Assembly (NCBI GenBank): GCA_002348705.1
Contig: DEAU01000007.1
Coordinates: forward strand, 42,526 to 106,525
Direction: 5' to 3'
Length of the DNA stretch: 64,000 bases
Origin: Candidatus Neomicrothrix sp. UBA2974
GTDB lineage: Bacteria; Actinomycetota; Acidimicrobiia; Acidimicrobiales; MedAcidi-G1
Made by a program: the position numbers and the translations under genes. The notes beneath the pieces are model-generated. The model made no database searches and was not told the origin of the DNA. It was given only the letters and a program-made list of their open reading frames with translations. This document shows positions 51,269 through 59,914 of the stretch, one piece after another (the stretch's first letter is position 1; the number at the start of each line of letters is the position of its first letter).

Positions 51269-52156
51269 GTGGACAAGCGGATGGGTATCGAGCAGGCGGT
51301 TGAGAGCATTCCTGATGGCGCAACGGTTGCTCTAGGTGGTCTTTCTATGAATAGCGCCCCTATGGCCTATGTCAGGGAGATTGTTCGTCAGGAAAAGCGT
51401 GATCTAACAGTCGTAGCGATTGTTGCCGGTATGTCCGTGGACTGGCTTATAGCCGGAGGCTGTGTCAAGAAGGTGGTCTCTGGTTTGGTCAGTTTCGAAG
51501 GCTTAGGTCTTGCGCCCAGCTTCCGGATGGCGGTGCAATCAGGAGCAGTTGAGATTGAGGAATACTCTGAAGATCTCCTGATTTGTCGGCTTAGGGCTGA
51601 GGCCTGGAACCTTCCCTTTGTTCCAACGAAGGCTGGACTGGGAACGGATCTAATCCCCCTTCATGAGCAGACAGGGACGATTCGAGCTGAGGTGGATCGG
51701 TCTACTGGCGAGCACTACGTGGCGTGCACTCGACTGCCTGTAGATGTTGCGCTTGTTCATGCACATGCGGCTGATGAGATTGGCAATGTTCGCGTTGACC
51801 CGAAACTGATCTGGATGGACAACGAGATCGTTAATGCATCCCAGAGGACGTTGGTGTCGGTGGAGCGATTCATCGACCATGGGGACGTCGTTGCCGAGCC
51901 GCATCGGACGTCGTATCCGCAGTTCATGGTGAGCGGGGTTTCACTGGCCAAGTTGGGGGCATATCCGAGTTCATGTTTTCCGGAGTACGGCCACCACACA
52001 GCGTTCTTTCAGGAATATTCGACAGCGGCGTCTGATCCGGAATCGTTTTCAGCCTTTTTCGCCGATCGGATTGTGAAACCAGAGACTTGGGAGGATTTCA
52101 TCCGATCTTGCGGAGGCGATGAGATGGCTACCTCAATTAGGAGGTCAGCGGCATGA
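51269..52156 (+). CDS. CoA-transferase alpha-subunit family protein (IpdA-like), copy 2
   Basis: A 295-aa class I CoA-transferase alpha-type subunit: GIEQAVESIPDGATVALGGL, SMNSAPMAYVREIVRQEKRD, VEIEEYSEDLLICRLRAEA, LPFVPTKAGLGTDLIP and VALVHAHAADEIGNVRVDP. It is clearly related to copy 1 at 27459 but divergent over its length. The acidic EEYSE segment matches NELSE of copy 1. The GTG start has AAGGAA upstream. It overlaps the beta subunit (ATGA). A steroid-like ring-opening hydrolase is the closest precedent. Confidence 0.85.
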   Translation: MDKRMGIEQAVESIPDGATVALGGLSMNSAPMAYVREIVRQEKRDLTVVAIVAGMSVDWLIAGGCVKKVVSGLVSFEGLGLAPSFRMAVQSGAVEIEEYSEDLLICRLRAEAWNLPFVPTKAGLGTDLIPLHEQTGTIRAEVDRSTGEHYVACTRLPVDVALVHAHAADEIGNVRVDPKLIWMDNEIVNASQRTLVSVERFIDHGDVVAEPHRTSYPQFMVSGVSLAKLGAYPSSCFPEYGHHTAFFQEYSTAASDPESFSAFFADRIVKPETWEDFIRSCGGDEMATSIRRSAA

Positions 52157-52950
52157 CCCTTGAATTAGAAGAATATGGGTGCACCATCGACGAGTTGATG
52201 GTGGTGACCTTCAGCAGGGCAATGGACAACGACACCAAGGCCTTCAACGGTGCGGTGTCCTTCATCCCCGTATGCGGTTATCTCCTGGCAAGGCGGACTC
52301 ACGCTCCCGGTCTGGTCTGGGCAGCTTCGTCTATAGCTATTGATGCTGATCCGCCTTCGATTCCGGAGTCGACCTTGTCAGATGCCCTTTGGGGTGGTGC
52401 ATCCATGCTGGCAACAAGTGCTCACGACTTCTGGTCCTATGCATCGGGAGCTAGATACAACACCTTCGCCTTTCGTGGGGCACAAATCGATGCCTGGGGA
52501 AATGTGAACAACACGGTCATCGGCCCCTATGACGCGCCAAAGGTTCGTTTGCCTGGAGGCGGAGGGATGGCTGACCTCGGGTCCATGATCCCAAAGATCT
52601 ATCTCTGGAATACAGTCCACAATCCTCGGGTTTTCGTCGAAAAGCTCGATTTTCGTTCTGGAATCGGCTGGGGGGATGGAGGGGATCACCGGGAGCGGCT
52701 CGGACTTCCTGGAGGTCCACAACTCTGCATCACCAACCTCTGCGTGTTTGATTTCCATCCTGAGAGCCACCGCATGAGAGTCGCTTCTTTGCACCCGGGC
52801 GTGACCGTCGAAGAGGTTCAAGAAGCAACGGGATTTGAAGTCTTGGTGCCGGACGGTGAGATCCCGACAACGGATCGACCGACCGAGGAGGAGTTGCGGA
52901 TCTTGAGAGAGGAAGTCGATCCGACTGGCGCCCGGCTCCGCGAATTCTAG
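52153..52950 (+). CDS. CoA-transferase beta-subunit family protein (IpdB-like), copy 2
   Basis: A 265-aa class I CoA-transferase beta-type subunit: YGCTIDELMVVTFSRAMDND, AFRGAQIDAWGNVNNTVIG, KVRLPGGGGMADLGSM, HRERLGLPGGPQLCITNLCV and HPGVTVEEVQEATGFEVLVP. It shares nearly every motif with copy 1. Together with the alpha subunit it should act on a cyclic CoA thioester. It is followed by LLM, SDR and enoyl-CoA hydratase genes, an order recalling the ipdAB-echA20 part of the KstR2 regulon. Confidence 0.85.
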   Translation: MTLELEEYGCTIDELMVVTFSRAMDNDTKAFNGAVSFIPVCGYLLARRTHAPGLVWAASSIAIDADPPSIPESTLSDALWGGASMLATSAHDFWSYASGARYNTFAFRGAQIDAWGNVNNTVIGPYDAPKVRLPGGGGMADLGSMIPKIYLWNTVHNPRVFVEKLDFRSGIGWGDGGDHRERLGLPGGPQLCITNLCVFDFHPESHRMRVASLHPGVTVEEVQEATGFEVLVPDGEIPTTDRPTEEELRILREEVDPTGARLREF

Positions 52951-52991
52951 TTGAAATCTAGTTCCCAAATTCGGTAGTTGGCTTCAGGTAG

Positions 52992-54020
52992 ATGCAATAC
53001 GGGGTCGTTCTTCCCATTCAGGGGATCAACCAAGGTCTTGACGAGTTCCTCGGCGAACTGATTACGGAGTCGCAGGTTGCTGAAGAAGCGGGGTTTGATG
53101 CCGTATTCCTCCCGGAGTTCCACCAGGCAAAAAATGGAGCAGTTGTTTCTCCTGCGCTAATTGGTGCAGCCATTCTGCAGGCGACATCCACTTTGCGCTT
53201 TGGGACAGCGGTGCTCGCGGCTCCGCTGCATCATCCTCTCCGAATAGCTGAAGACACCCTCATGCTGGACTGGCTGTCAAGCGGACGGTTCATTCTTGGC
53301 ATGGGAGCAGGCCACCAGGTCGCCGATTTCGCTGCGTACGGCGTGGACCATAGATCTCGAACAGAAAGGTTCGAAGAGATTCTCCACATCCTGGGGCTGT
53401 GCTTTGCAGGTGAACCCTTTGCCCATGCTGGAGAGTTCTTTGAGATCAAAGCAGAAATAACTCCTCGGCCGTATTCCAAACCACGGCCACCGATATGGCT
53501 TGGAGCGCACGGTCCAGTTGGCATTGACCGCGCCGCGAGACGGAGCGACCTCTGGCTTGCGGACCCGCAGCGACACATTGCGATAGTCGCGAGGCTGGCA
53601 GGGCACTATCGAGAACGCTGTGCCGTCCACGGCACCTCACCCAAAGTTGGTATTTTCCGGGAAGCTTGGGTTGCTGACGGTACCGAATCATCACTGTCGG
53701 AGTGGACTAGGTCTGTCATGGCAGTGCATCGGCTCTATTACAACGTCGGTGCTTACCGGCCTGAATTCGAACCGTGGGCAACCCGGTCTCTTCCCCGATC
53801 GGAGTTCAGCTTCGAACTGCTGTCCCCTGGACGGTTCTTGGTTGGAGATGGAGCGCAATTGCGACATACCGTCGAAGAATGGAGGAAACTGACTGGAGCC
53901 CAGTATCTGGCGCTTAGATTCCGACAGCCGCAGGGACCTAGTCATGCGGCTACCTGCGAAGCTCTTCGCAGATTCGGTCATGAAGTGATATCGGCGACGC
54001 CGAGGGGAGAGGAAGGATGA
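52992..54020 (+). CDS. LLM-class flavin-dependent oxidoreductase
   Basis: A 342-aa luciferase-like enzyme: MQYGVVLPIQGINQGLDEFL, AGFDAVFLPEFHQAKNGAV, LRFGTAVLAAPLHHPLRIAE, SGRFILGMGAGHQVADFAAYG and PPIWLGAHGPVGIDRAARR. It resembles alkanal- or pyrimidine-type LLM monooxygenases. It probably carries out an oxygenation or hydride transfer for the second IpdAB-like module. Its TGA overlaps the ATG of the SDR gene (ATGA). Confidence 0.86.
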   Translation: MQYGVVLPIQGINQGLDEFLGELITESQVAEEAGFDAVFLPEFHQAKNGAVVSPALIGAAILQATSTLRFGTAVLAAPLHHPLRIAEDTLMLDWLSSGRFILGMGAGHQVADFAAYGVDHRSRTERFEEILHILGLCFAGEPFAHAGEFFEIKAEITPRPYSKPRPPIWLGAHGPVGIDRAARRSDLWLADPQRHIAIVARLAGHYRERCAVHGTSPKVGIFREAWVADGTESSLSEWTRSVMAVHRLYYNVGAYRPEFEPWATRSLPRSEFSFELLSPGRFLVGDGAQLRHTVEEWRKLTGAQYLALRFRQPQGPSHAATCEALRRFGHEVISATPRGEEG

Positions 54021-54787
54021 AAGTCGAAGGCTCAGTGGCACTAGTGACCGGAGGCGCTTCAGGGCTTGGCGCAGGGGTTGCCCAATCAGTACTTGAGCGC
54101 GGTGGACGGGTGGCGATTCTCGACCAGAATCTGGATGGGACCAAAGGCCTGCTCGAGCGCTTTGCAGATTCCACTACTTGCCACCAGTGCGATGTCACCG
54201 ATCCAGCACAGGTGGAAAATGCAGTTCGTACGGCGGTCCAGGAGCACGGTCGCCTCGACCTACTTGTGAGCTGTGCCGGGATCAGCTTTGGTAAGAGAGT
54301 GATCTCTAGAGAAGGTGATCCACATCCACTTGATCACTTCAAGAAACACATCGATATCAACCTCGTCGGACTCTTCGATGTATTGCGCCACGCCGTGGTT
54401 GCGATGGCACGGAACGAACCATCGAGCGACGGAGAGCGCGGTCTGGTAGTCAACCTCGCGTCAATAGCGGCGTTCGAAGGTCAGGTCGGTCAGGCCTCCT
54501 ACGGTGCGTCGAAAGCAGGTGTGGTTGGCCTCACCTCTCCGCTAGCACGAGACCTTGCGGTCCATGGGATCAGGGTTATGACCGTCTGCCCGGGAACCAT
54601 GGACACGCCGATGCTGGAAACATTGGATCAATCGGCAATTGATTCGATTGTCTCAGGCAACGTATTCCCCAAGCGCCTGGGCCGGCCTGAGGACCTTGGC
54701 AACCTCGTTGTTCATATGATGGAAAATTCGTTCCTCAACGGAGAGGTTGTTCGTCTTGATGCCGGGCTAAGACTCGGTCCCGGTTGA
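54017..54787 (+). CDS. SDR-family oxidoreductase (HSD10-like)
   Basis: A 256-aa classical SDR: LVTGGASGLGAGVAQSVL, serine in NLASIAAFEGQVGQ and Y-G-A-S-K (ASYGASKAGVVGL), ending GEVVRLDAGLRLGPG. The sequence, including the insert around ISREGDPHPLDHFKKHID, is like 3-hydroxyacyl-CoA dehydrogenase type 2 (HSD10). It is coupled to the LLM gene upstream and followed by the enoyl-CoA hydratase 9 bases later. Confidence 0.9.
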   Translation: MKVEGSVALVTGGASGLGAGVAQSVLERGGRVAILDQNLDGTKGLLERFADSTTCHQCDVTDPAQVENAVRTAVQEHGRLDLLVSCAGISFGKRVISREGDPHPLDHFKKHIDINLVGLFDVLRHAVVAMARNEPSSDGERGLVVNLASIAAFEGQVGQASYGASKAGVVGLTSPLARDLAVHGIRVMTVCPGTMDTPMLETLDQSAIDSIVSGNVFPKRLGRPEDLGNLVVHMMENSFLNGEVVRLDAGLRLGPG

Positions 54788-54796
54788 CGAGAAGTT

Positions 54797-55558
54797 ATGT
54801 CCGAGAAGATCCAAGATCGTTTCCTTGTAGAGAAATACGAGGGGGGAGTCGCTCACTTGGTGATGAACCGGCCCGCCAAGTTGAACGCCATGGACCGCCT
54901 CTTCTTTGACCAGTTGACAGAGAAGATGGGTGAGCTGAGCTCAGATTCCGAAGTCAACTGCGTGGTTCTGAGGGGAGAGGGAAGAGCGTTTTCGGCTGGA
55001 GGCGACATCGCCACCTTCCCGGCGTTGACGGAGTCGCAGGAACGCGCCGAAGAACATGTCGGAGCAGTCTTTGAGTCGTTTCATTCAGTACAGAAATGCG
55101 CGATTCCGGTGGTAGCGGCCGTGCACGGCGTGGCGCACGGGGGTGGCTTGGAGCTCATCATGGCCTGCGATATGGCCGTCGCTTCCACAAGTGCCCGATT
55201 CGCATTTCGCGAGGTCGGGTACGGCCTAATTCCCGGCTTCGGTGTTACCCGGGCAGCAGAGAAGGTCGGTCTTCCCTGGACTATGCGGTTGGCCTCCACA
55301 GGTGAAGAAGTCGATGCAACAACTGCTCAAGAAATAGGCCTTGTGCTCGACGTCGTAGAGGACGAAGAACTTGTTTCTGTTGCACACGGCCTCGCTTTGT
55401 CGATCGCTCGGCATAGTAGACACGCGCTCGAGGCGCTTAAGGGCCATCTGAATCGTGATTCAGGAAATGGGGTTGACGAGGCGGTCATTGCCACGGCGGG
55501 GACCTTCAAGCATGAATCAACCCAGAGAGCCATATCGGAGTTCTTGTCTCGCAGGTGA
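54797..55558 (+). CDS. Enoyl-CoA hydratase/isomerase
   Basis: A 253-aa crotonase-fold enzyme. Oxyanion-hole segments are RAFSAGGDIATF and VAHGGGLELIMACD; the two catalytic glutamates of hydratases are in GGGLELIM and FREVGYGLIPG, so both are kept. It hydrates an enoyl-CoA or opens a ring, as EchA20 does in the sterol C/D-ring route. It ends the operon starting at 51269. Confidence 0.9.
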   Translation: MSEKIQDRFLVEKYEGGVAHLVMNRPAKLNAMDRLFFDQLTEKMGELSSDSEVNCVVLRGEGRAFSAGGDIATFPALTESQERAEEHVGAVFESFHSVQKCAIPVVAAVHGVAHGGGLELIMACDMAVASTSARFAFREVGYGLIPGFGVTRAAEKVGLPWTMRLASTGEEVDATTAQEIGLVLDVVEDEELVSVAHGLALSIARHSRHALEALKGHLNRDSGNGVDEAVIATAGTFKHESTQRAISEFLSRR

Positions 55559-55640
55559 CCCGTGCAATCTCTGTTCGAGTTGATAGTTGTGGAAATACGT
55601 AAAACACGTCGAAAAGACATAAAAGGAAGGTGCGATTGAA

Positions 55641-56444
55641 ATGGGAGACCGTCTAGCCGGGAAAGTAGCGATCGTGACCGGTGCTGGTTCTGGCATCGGC
55701 CGTACAGCGGCTATTCGATTCGCTACCGAAGGAGCGAAGGTCGGGTGCGCTGACCGTGACCGAGATGGACTCGATTCCACCGTTGAAGAAATCCGTGAGT
55801 TGGGTGGTCTTGCCATCGGGTGTGAGGTGGATGTCACTGACGAGGAACTGGTAGAGCAGATGGTTGCTGAGACCGGTAGTGAATTCGGGACGGTGACGGT
55901 TCTCTATTCCAACGCTGGCATCGCAGGCTCAGGCAACGCCAAGGACCTCACGCTTGCAGAGTGGGAAAAGGTGATTGCGGTCAATCTCACATCAGTATGG
56001 CTTTGCAGCCGCGCCTGCCTGCCCGGGATGATTGAAGCCGGAGGGGGTTCCATCATCAATCAAGCGAGTGTCGGCGGCATGGTTGGGGTTCCAGGCATCG
56101 CTTCCTATGCAGCGGCGAAAGCCGGCGTGATCGGTCTGACCAAGCAAATGGCCGTCGAGTACGGGCCTTCGAAGATACGAGTGAATGCCATCTGCCCCGG
56201 GACCGTGCCGACACCTCTGGTGGAAAAGACCTATATGGCTAGGGGTGGCTTTGCTGCTACCGCGGAAGAGGGCACAGATCCGACTTACGAAGAACTTCTC
56301 GAGCAATCACTATTCCGGTATCCGATCGGCCGTGTGGGAATGACCGAAGACATTGCGGCATTCGCTCTTTACCTCGCATCAGACGAATCGGCTTGGACAA
56401 CTGGAGTAGTTGTGCCCATTGATGGTGGGATGACTGCCGCCTAG
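55641..56444 (+). CDS. SDR-family oxidoreductase
   Basis: A 267-aa classical SDR: IVTGAGSGIGRTAAIRFA, NAG in VLYSNAGIAG, serine in NQASVGGMVG and Y-A-A-A-K (ASYAAAKAGVIGL). It ends DESAWTTGVVVPIDGGMTAA. An AAAGGAAGG ribosome site precedes the ATG. The 82-base gap from the enoyl-CoA hydratase shows an A-rich stretch but no clear terminator. It is convergent with the next SDR gene. Confidence 0.9.
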   Translation: MGDRLAGKVAIVTGAGSGIGRTAAIRFATEGAKVGCADRDRDGLDSTVEEIRELGGLAIGCEVDVTDEELVEQMVAETGSEFGTVTVLYSNAGIAGSGNAKDLTLAEWEKVIAVNLTSVWLCSRACLPGMIEAGGGSIINQASVGGMVGVPGIASYAAAKAGVIGLTKQMAVEYGPSKIRVNAICPGTVPTPLVEKTYMARGGFAATAEEGTDPTYEELLEQSLFRYPIGRVGMTEDIAAFALYLASDESAWTTGVVVPIDGGMTAA

Positions 56445-56545
56445 GCCATGTCGTCCTGCCCGCACCTAGGGACGTTCGGACGTCACTAAGCGATTGACGC
56501 AGGACCTTGGTCTCGGAGCTCGGGACCGGAATCCTGACCTGAAGT

Positions 56546-57385
56546 TCAGTCCGGATTCATCACCTTCACAGCAGGTGGGTCACTCTGACGATGTCTGTCT
56601 TGTTCATCAGTCCTGGGCACAAACTCCAACAGGGAGACCGATAATCCGCCATCTACGAGTAGCTGTTGTCCTGTTATGTAAGTCGATAGGTCCGACAGGA
56701 GAAAGACTGCGGCGTTAGCCACGTCTGAAGGGCGACCGGTCCTGCGCAGTGGAACTATCTGGTCTCGTCCAGACGCCACCTCCGAGTTTTGGTCTGCAAG
56801 ATTCGTCATTTCGGTTCCGCTAATCAGTCCTGGGCTGATGGCGTTGCTTCTTATGCCGAGTGGACCCCAGTCGACGGCGAGTTGCCTGGTGAGTGAGAGA
56901 ACCGCAGCTTTGGACGCAGAATATGAACCAACAGTTATTGATGGCTGGTCGGCCGCGATCGACGCGATATTAACGATCGTGCCTCTGGACTCGGTCAGAT
57001 GAACCAACGCGGATTTACACATATAGGCAACTCCAGCAAAGTTCACCCTTAGGGTCTCATCCCAGTCCTCATCCGGTGTGGTGTCGAGAGTGCCAAATCG
57101 AACAATTCCAGCGTTGTTTACCAAGCCATCCAGTCCACCTAGGTCCTCTGCGGCTTGCTCAACAACCTTTGAAGCGTCATTTCGAACTGAAATGTCGCCG
57201 GGCGCAGCATGGGCCTCACGTCCAGAAGCCCGAATGGAAGAAGCGGCGTCTTCACTAGCTGCGGCGGTGAGGTCATTGATGGCGACCCGCGCCCCTGCTT
57301 CGCTTATGGCGGAGGCGATACCAAATCCGATGCCCCGTGCTGCGCCCGTCACCAAGATTCGTTTTCCATCAAGTAGTTCAGTCAT
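56546..57385 (-). CDS. SDR-family oxidoreductase
   Basis: A 279-aa classical SDR: LVTGAARGIGFGIASAIS, NNAG in GLVNNAGIVRF, serine in NIASIAADQPS and Y-S-A-S-K (GSYSASKAAVLSL). The last 25 residues, after LVDGGLSVSLLEF, form an extra tail not usual for the family. It is the final gene of the long minus-strand unit that begins with the ABC importer. Confidence 0.88.
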   Translation of the reverse strand: MTELLDGKRILVTGAARGIGFGIASAISEAGARVAINDLTAAASEDAASSIRASGREAHAAPGDISVRNDASKVVEQAAEDLGGLDGLVNNAGIVRFGTLDTTPDEDWDETLRVNFAGVAYMCKSALVHLTESRGTIVNIASIAADQPSITVGSYSASKAAVLSLTRQLAVDWGPLGIRSNAISPGLISGTEMTNLADQNSEVASGRDQIVPLRRTGRPSDVANAAVFLLSDLSTYITGQQLLVDGGLSVSLLEFVPRTDEQDRHRQSDPPAVKVMNPD

Positions 57386-57451
57386 CTCGCTAGCTCCATG
57401 TTTCTCGGCATCTGAGATTCACAGTTGGTGGTCGGCTCATCTCCTAGACGG

Positions 57452-58282
57452 CTAGTCCTGCCCGAATCTCACCGCTGCTCCGCTTGCGGCGACAATTCCC
57501 GGACCGCCGGAGAAGAGAATTCCAACTCTCATCGCATCCCTCACTTCTTCACCGGTAGCACCCTCGTTGCGCGCTATTTCGGCGTACATGTGCATTGCGT
57601 CGCCTTGGTGGAGGGCGGTAAGCAGAGCCAGAACCATGAGGAGTTTGTCTTTACGGGGGATGACCCCTTGATCCAAAAGAACAGTCCGAAAGTCCCGGTA
57701 AGCCCGAAACATCTCGGGGTCGAGTTCCGTGTAGAGGGATATTTCATCAGGTAGGGGCGAGCCGATTTCGTCGACGATCTCCTTTTCGATCGAACTCATT
57801 CCTGAGTCGCCGGCGCTCTCTGATGCCTGGTTCTTGTCCTGCTTTATTCCGTCCAGAACCAAGTGTCGGGTCTGGATCTTCCATTCACCTCCCACTTTCG
57901 TAAAGGTGTCGTAGTAGACGCCGGTGGCCCGAAGCTCGGGTTCTCCGCCTTCCTCGGCGGAAAGAATGGTTCCAAAGGACTCGGTTGATGCTTCAGTCGG
58001 AGTGAGCGATTTGAAGATGGTGTTGGTAGTGACATGACGCCTCTGGGCACCACCTTCTGATACCACCGCATATCGTTCTCCCATCTTGTCTCTGATGTCT
58101 TCCCGTCCGACCAGCGGAAGTTCGAAGAAGCCTGGATCAGGGTCGATGGACATCTGGGCATCGGCAGCGAAAAGCTCGCCGAACTCTTCGAGTCGACCGT
58201 CGTCATAAAGCGATCCGTAACTATCAATCAATTCTCGAATAAGTAACCGGTCTATTGCTTCAACAATCAGGACTTCAGTCAT
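57452..58282 (-). CDS. SnoaL-like domain fused to a CMD-like domain
   Basis: A 276-aa two-domain protein. Residues about 8-145 are SnoaL/NTF2-like (LLIRELIDSYGSLYDDGRLEE, GREDIRDKMGERYAVV, TFTKVGGEWKIQTRHLVLDG). Residues about 165-270 are a CMD-like helical domain (DPEMFRAYRDFRTVLLDQGV, KLLMVLALLTALHQGDAMHMY, then GATGEEVRDAMRVGILFSGG). The CMD part has no CxxC or CxxU. GGAGG lies seven bases before the ATG, inside the end of the neighbouring SDR-like gene, which it overlaps. The fusion suggests the two small folds act on one substrate. Confidence 0.8.
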   Translation of the reverse strand: MTEVLIVEAIDRLLIRELIDSYGSLYDDGRLEEFGELFAADAQMSIDPDPGFFELPLVGREDIRDKMGERYAVVSEGGAQRRHVTTNTIFKSLTPTEASTESFGTILSAEEGGEPELRATGVYYDTFTKVGGEWKIQTRHLVLDGIKQDKNQASESAGDSGMSSIEKEIVDEIGSPLPDEISLYTELDPEMFRAYRDFRTVLLDQGVIPRKDKLLMVLALLTALHQGDAMHMYAEIARNEGATGEEVRDAMRVGILFSGGPGIVAASGAAVRFGQD

Positions 58283-59051
58283 CTCTGGAACCTCCTTTAG
58301 GGGGGTCTACAGGTGGCATGGACCGTCCGATCAGGGTACGTCCACCATCTGCTACCACTGTCGTGCCAGTTATATAAGAGGCGCGCCTTGACGCCAGAAA
58401 GAGAACGAGGTCGGCAATCTCTTCCGGCTCCGCGATGCGTCCCAGCGGAATCTCAGATTCGATCTGTTCGCGCTCCACCTGCGAGAAGGAGTCGAACCGA
58501 CTAGTGCGGGTGAAGCCAGGGCTGACACCAACCACGCGAAGCGGTATTGGTGACAACTCGACTGCTAGAAGTTTGACTAGGTGTTCAAGCGATGCGTTTA
58601 CCGCGCCGCCAGCTGGATTGGCGCCGAATGGAACGATCGCGGCAATGCCGGAGATCAGGACGATTGCTGCACCAGGTTGCATGAAGGGAATTGCCTGCCG
58701 ACAGAGGTCAGCAATGCCTAGGTACTTGATTTCGAACTGTTCTTGCCAGGTTTTACGATCAAGGTCCCAGAATGAGGCGAAGCTATTGACCGACGCGCTG
58801 ACTATGAGCGAGTCGATACTTCCGAGATGGCCGGCTGCTTCGTCGAGACCTGTTCCGATCGAAACAGAGTCGCAGAGATCCAGCTTTACAAAGGGGGAGT
58901 TCTTGTCGTTAGGTAGGTGTTCGCTTGGAGGATTCGAACTTGCACCGACAATTGCAGCACCTTCGTTTTCGAGAGCGTCGACCACCTTGGAGCCGATACC
59001 GCCTCCAGCCCCGATGACCAGTACCCGGGAGCCCGCCAACTCAAGGTCCAT
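58275..59051 (-). CDS. SDR-like protein lacking both Tyr and Lys of the active site
   Basis: A 258-aa Rossmann protein of the SDR family: VLVIGAGGGIGSKVVDAL for NAD(P) binding, Ser134 in VLISGIAAIV, and the C-terminal ASYITGTTVVADGGRTL. The Y-x-x-x-K position reads Gly148-G-A-V-Asn152 (GGAVNASLEHL), aligned by the following helix. It can bind nucleotide but should not perform classical SDR catalysis. It lies between the amidohydrolase-like gene (2-base gap) and the SnoaL-CMD fusion (overlap). Confidence 0.8.
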   Translation of the reverse strand: MDLELAGSRVLVIGAGGGIGSKVVDALENEGAAIVGASSNPPSEHLPNDKNSPFVKLDLCDSVSIGTGLDEAAGHLGSIDSLIVSASVNSFASFWDLDRKTWQEQFEIKYLGIADLCRQAIPFMQPGAAIVLISGIAAIVPFGANPAGGAVNASLEHLVKLLAVELSPIPLRVVGVSPGFTRTSRFDSFSQVEREQIESEIPLGRIAEPEEIADLVLFLASRRASYITGTTVVADGGRTLIGRSMPPVDPPKGGSRDD

Positions 59052-59053
59052 GC

Positions 59054-59914
59054 TTACCGGGCCTCGTTGTTCAACGCGCCGATTCTCGACAAGACACCAT
59101 GGGCGTTGTTGTAGAGAACATCAGCCATGACTTCAGTTGCCATCCCAAGAGATTTGAAGTTCTCCAGTGTTTCCGCGATCGGTCGAAATGGATAGGCGGA
59201 CGCGTAGAGCATCTTTTTCCCGATCATTTCATTGGCGGCCTGGACGAGGATCTCTGCTCCAGGAGCAAAGTGGTAGAACGAGTTCTCGAAAAAAACGTTC
59301 GGCCTGCGCCATGCAACCGCGACCATGGTGTTGGTAAACGGCCAGCCAGAGTGGGAACCGATCAAGGTCAAGTCCGGATGTGATTGGGCCACTTCGTCCA
59401 GAGCAATCGGGTCTCCGCACCTGAGCGGCTGGTTTATTCCCGGCATTCCTCCCATCGTTACAGCAACAGCCGCACCCTCTTTTTCACACAGTTCGTAGAT
59501 GGGCGACAGCCGTTCGTGGTCGGCTGTGATGCCGACCTGGAACGGGTCGATGCAAAGACCTCTGAATCCGAGGTGTTCGATGCAGCGTTCCGATTCGGCA
59601 AGGGCGAAAGAGATGTCTGTGACATCAATGCCACCGAACGGAACCAGATGGTCTTTATGGGGAGCCACACATTCTGCCACCAGGTCGTTGGTTAACTCCC
59701 ATGACCCGTCTTGCGCTATTCGACTCCTTGCAGCCACGACCGCCAATTCGACTCCTGCGGTGACGAGTTGGTCGACGAACCCGTTAACTGTTTCATCGGG
59801 AGCCGCGTAGCGGCCAAATTCGCCAGTTTGTTTGGCGATGTCCTCTAGGCGAGGTCGAAGATATGCGGCATATTCGGCAATATTGGGACGTGCTCGAAAG
59901 TCAATGACTTTCAT
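59054..59914 (-). CDS. Amidohydrolase-2 (ACMSD-like) fold protein missing most metal ligands
   Basis: A 286-aa TIM-barrel protein of the amidohydrolase-related/ACMSD family by segments such as HLGFRGLCIDPF, SPIYELCEKEGAAVAVTMGG, HPDLTLIGSHSGWPF and MLYASAYPFRPIAE. The metal-binding H-x-H near the N-terminus reads Arg7-Ala-Arg9; the histidine of strand 5 reads Thr153; the late aspartate of GSDYPF reads Ala240. Only His188 remains. It is therefore unlikely to be a normal zinc decarboxylase or hydrolase. It is placed between the ABC ATPase gene, which it overlaps, and the SDR-like gene. Confidence 0.8.
   Translation of the reverse strand: MKVIDFRARPNIAEYAAYLRPRLEDIAKQTGEFGRYAAPDETVNGFVDQLVTAGVELAVVAARSRIAQDGSWELTNDLVAECVAPHKDHLVPFGGIDVTDISFALAESERCIEHLGFRGLCIDPFQVGITADHERLSPIYELCEKEGAAVAVTMGGMPGINQPLRCGDPIALDEVAQSHPDLTLIGSHSGWPFTNTMVAVAWRRPNVFFENSFYHFAPGAEILVQAANEMIGKKMLYASAYPFRPIAETLENFKSLGMATEVMADVLYNNAHGVLSRIGALNNEAR

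Noticed and set aside
39224..58282. Whether the other two CMD-domain proteins (39224-39940 and 57452-58282) are also selenoproteins
   Set aside because: Both frames are uninterrupted through the CMD core and have no C-x-x-C or C-x-x-UGA at the relevant position.
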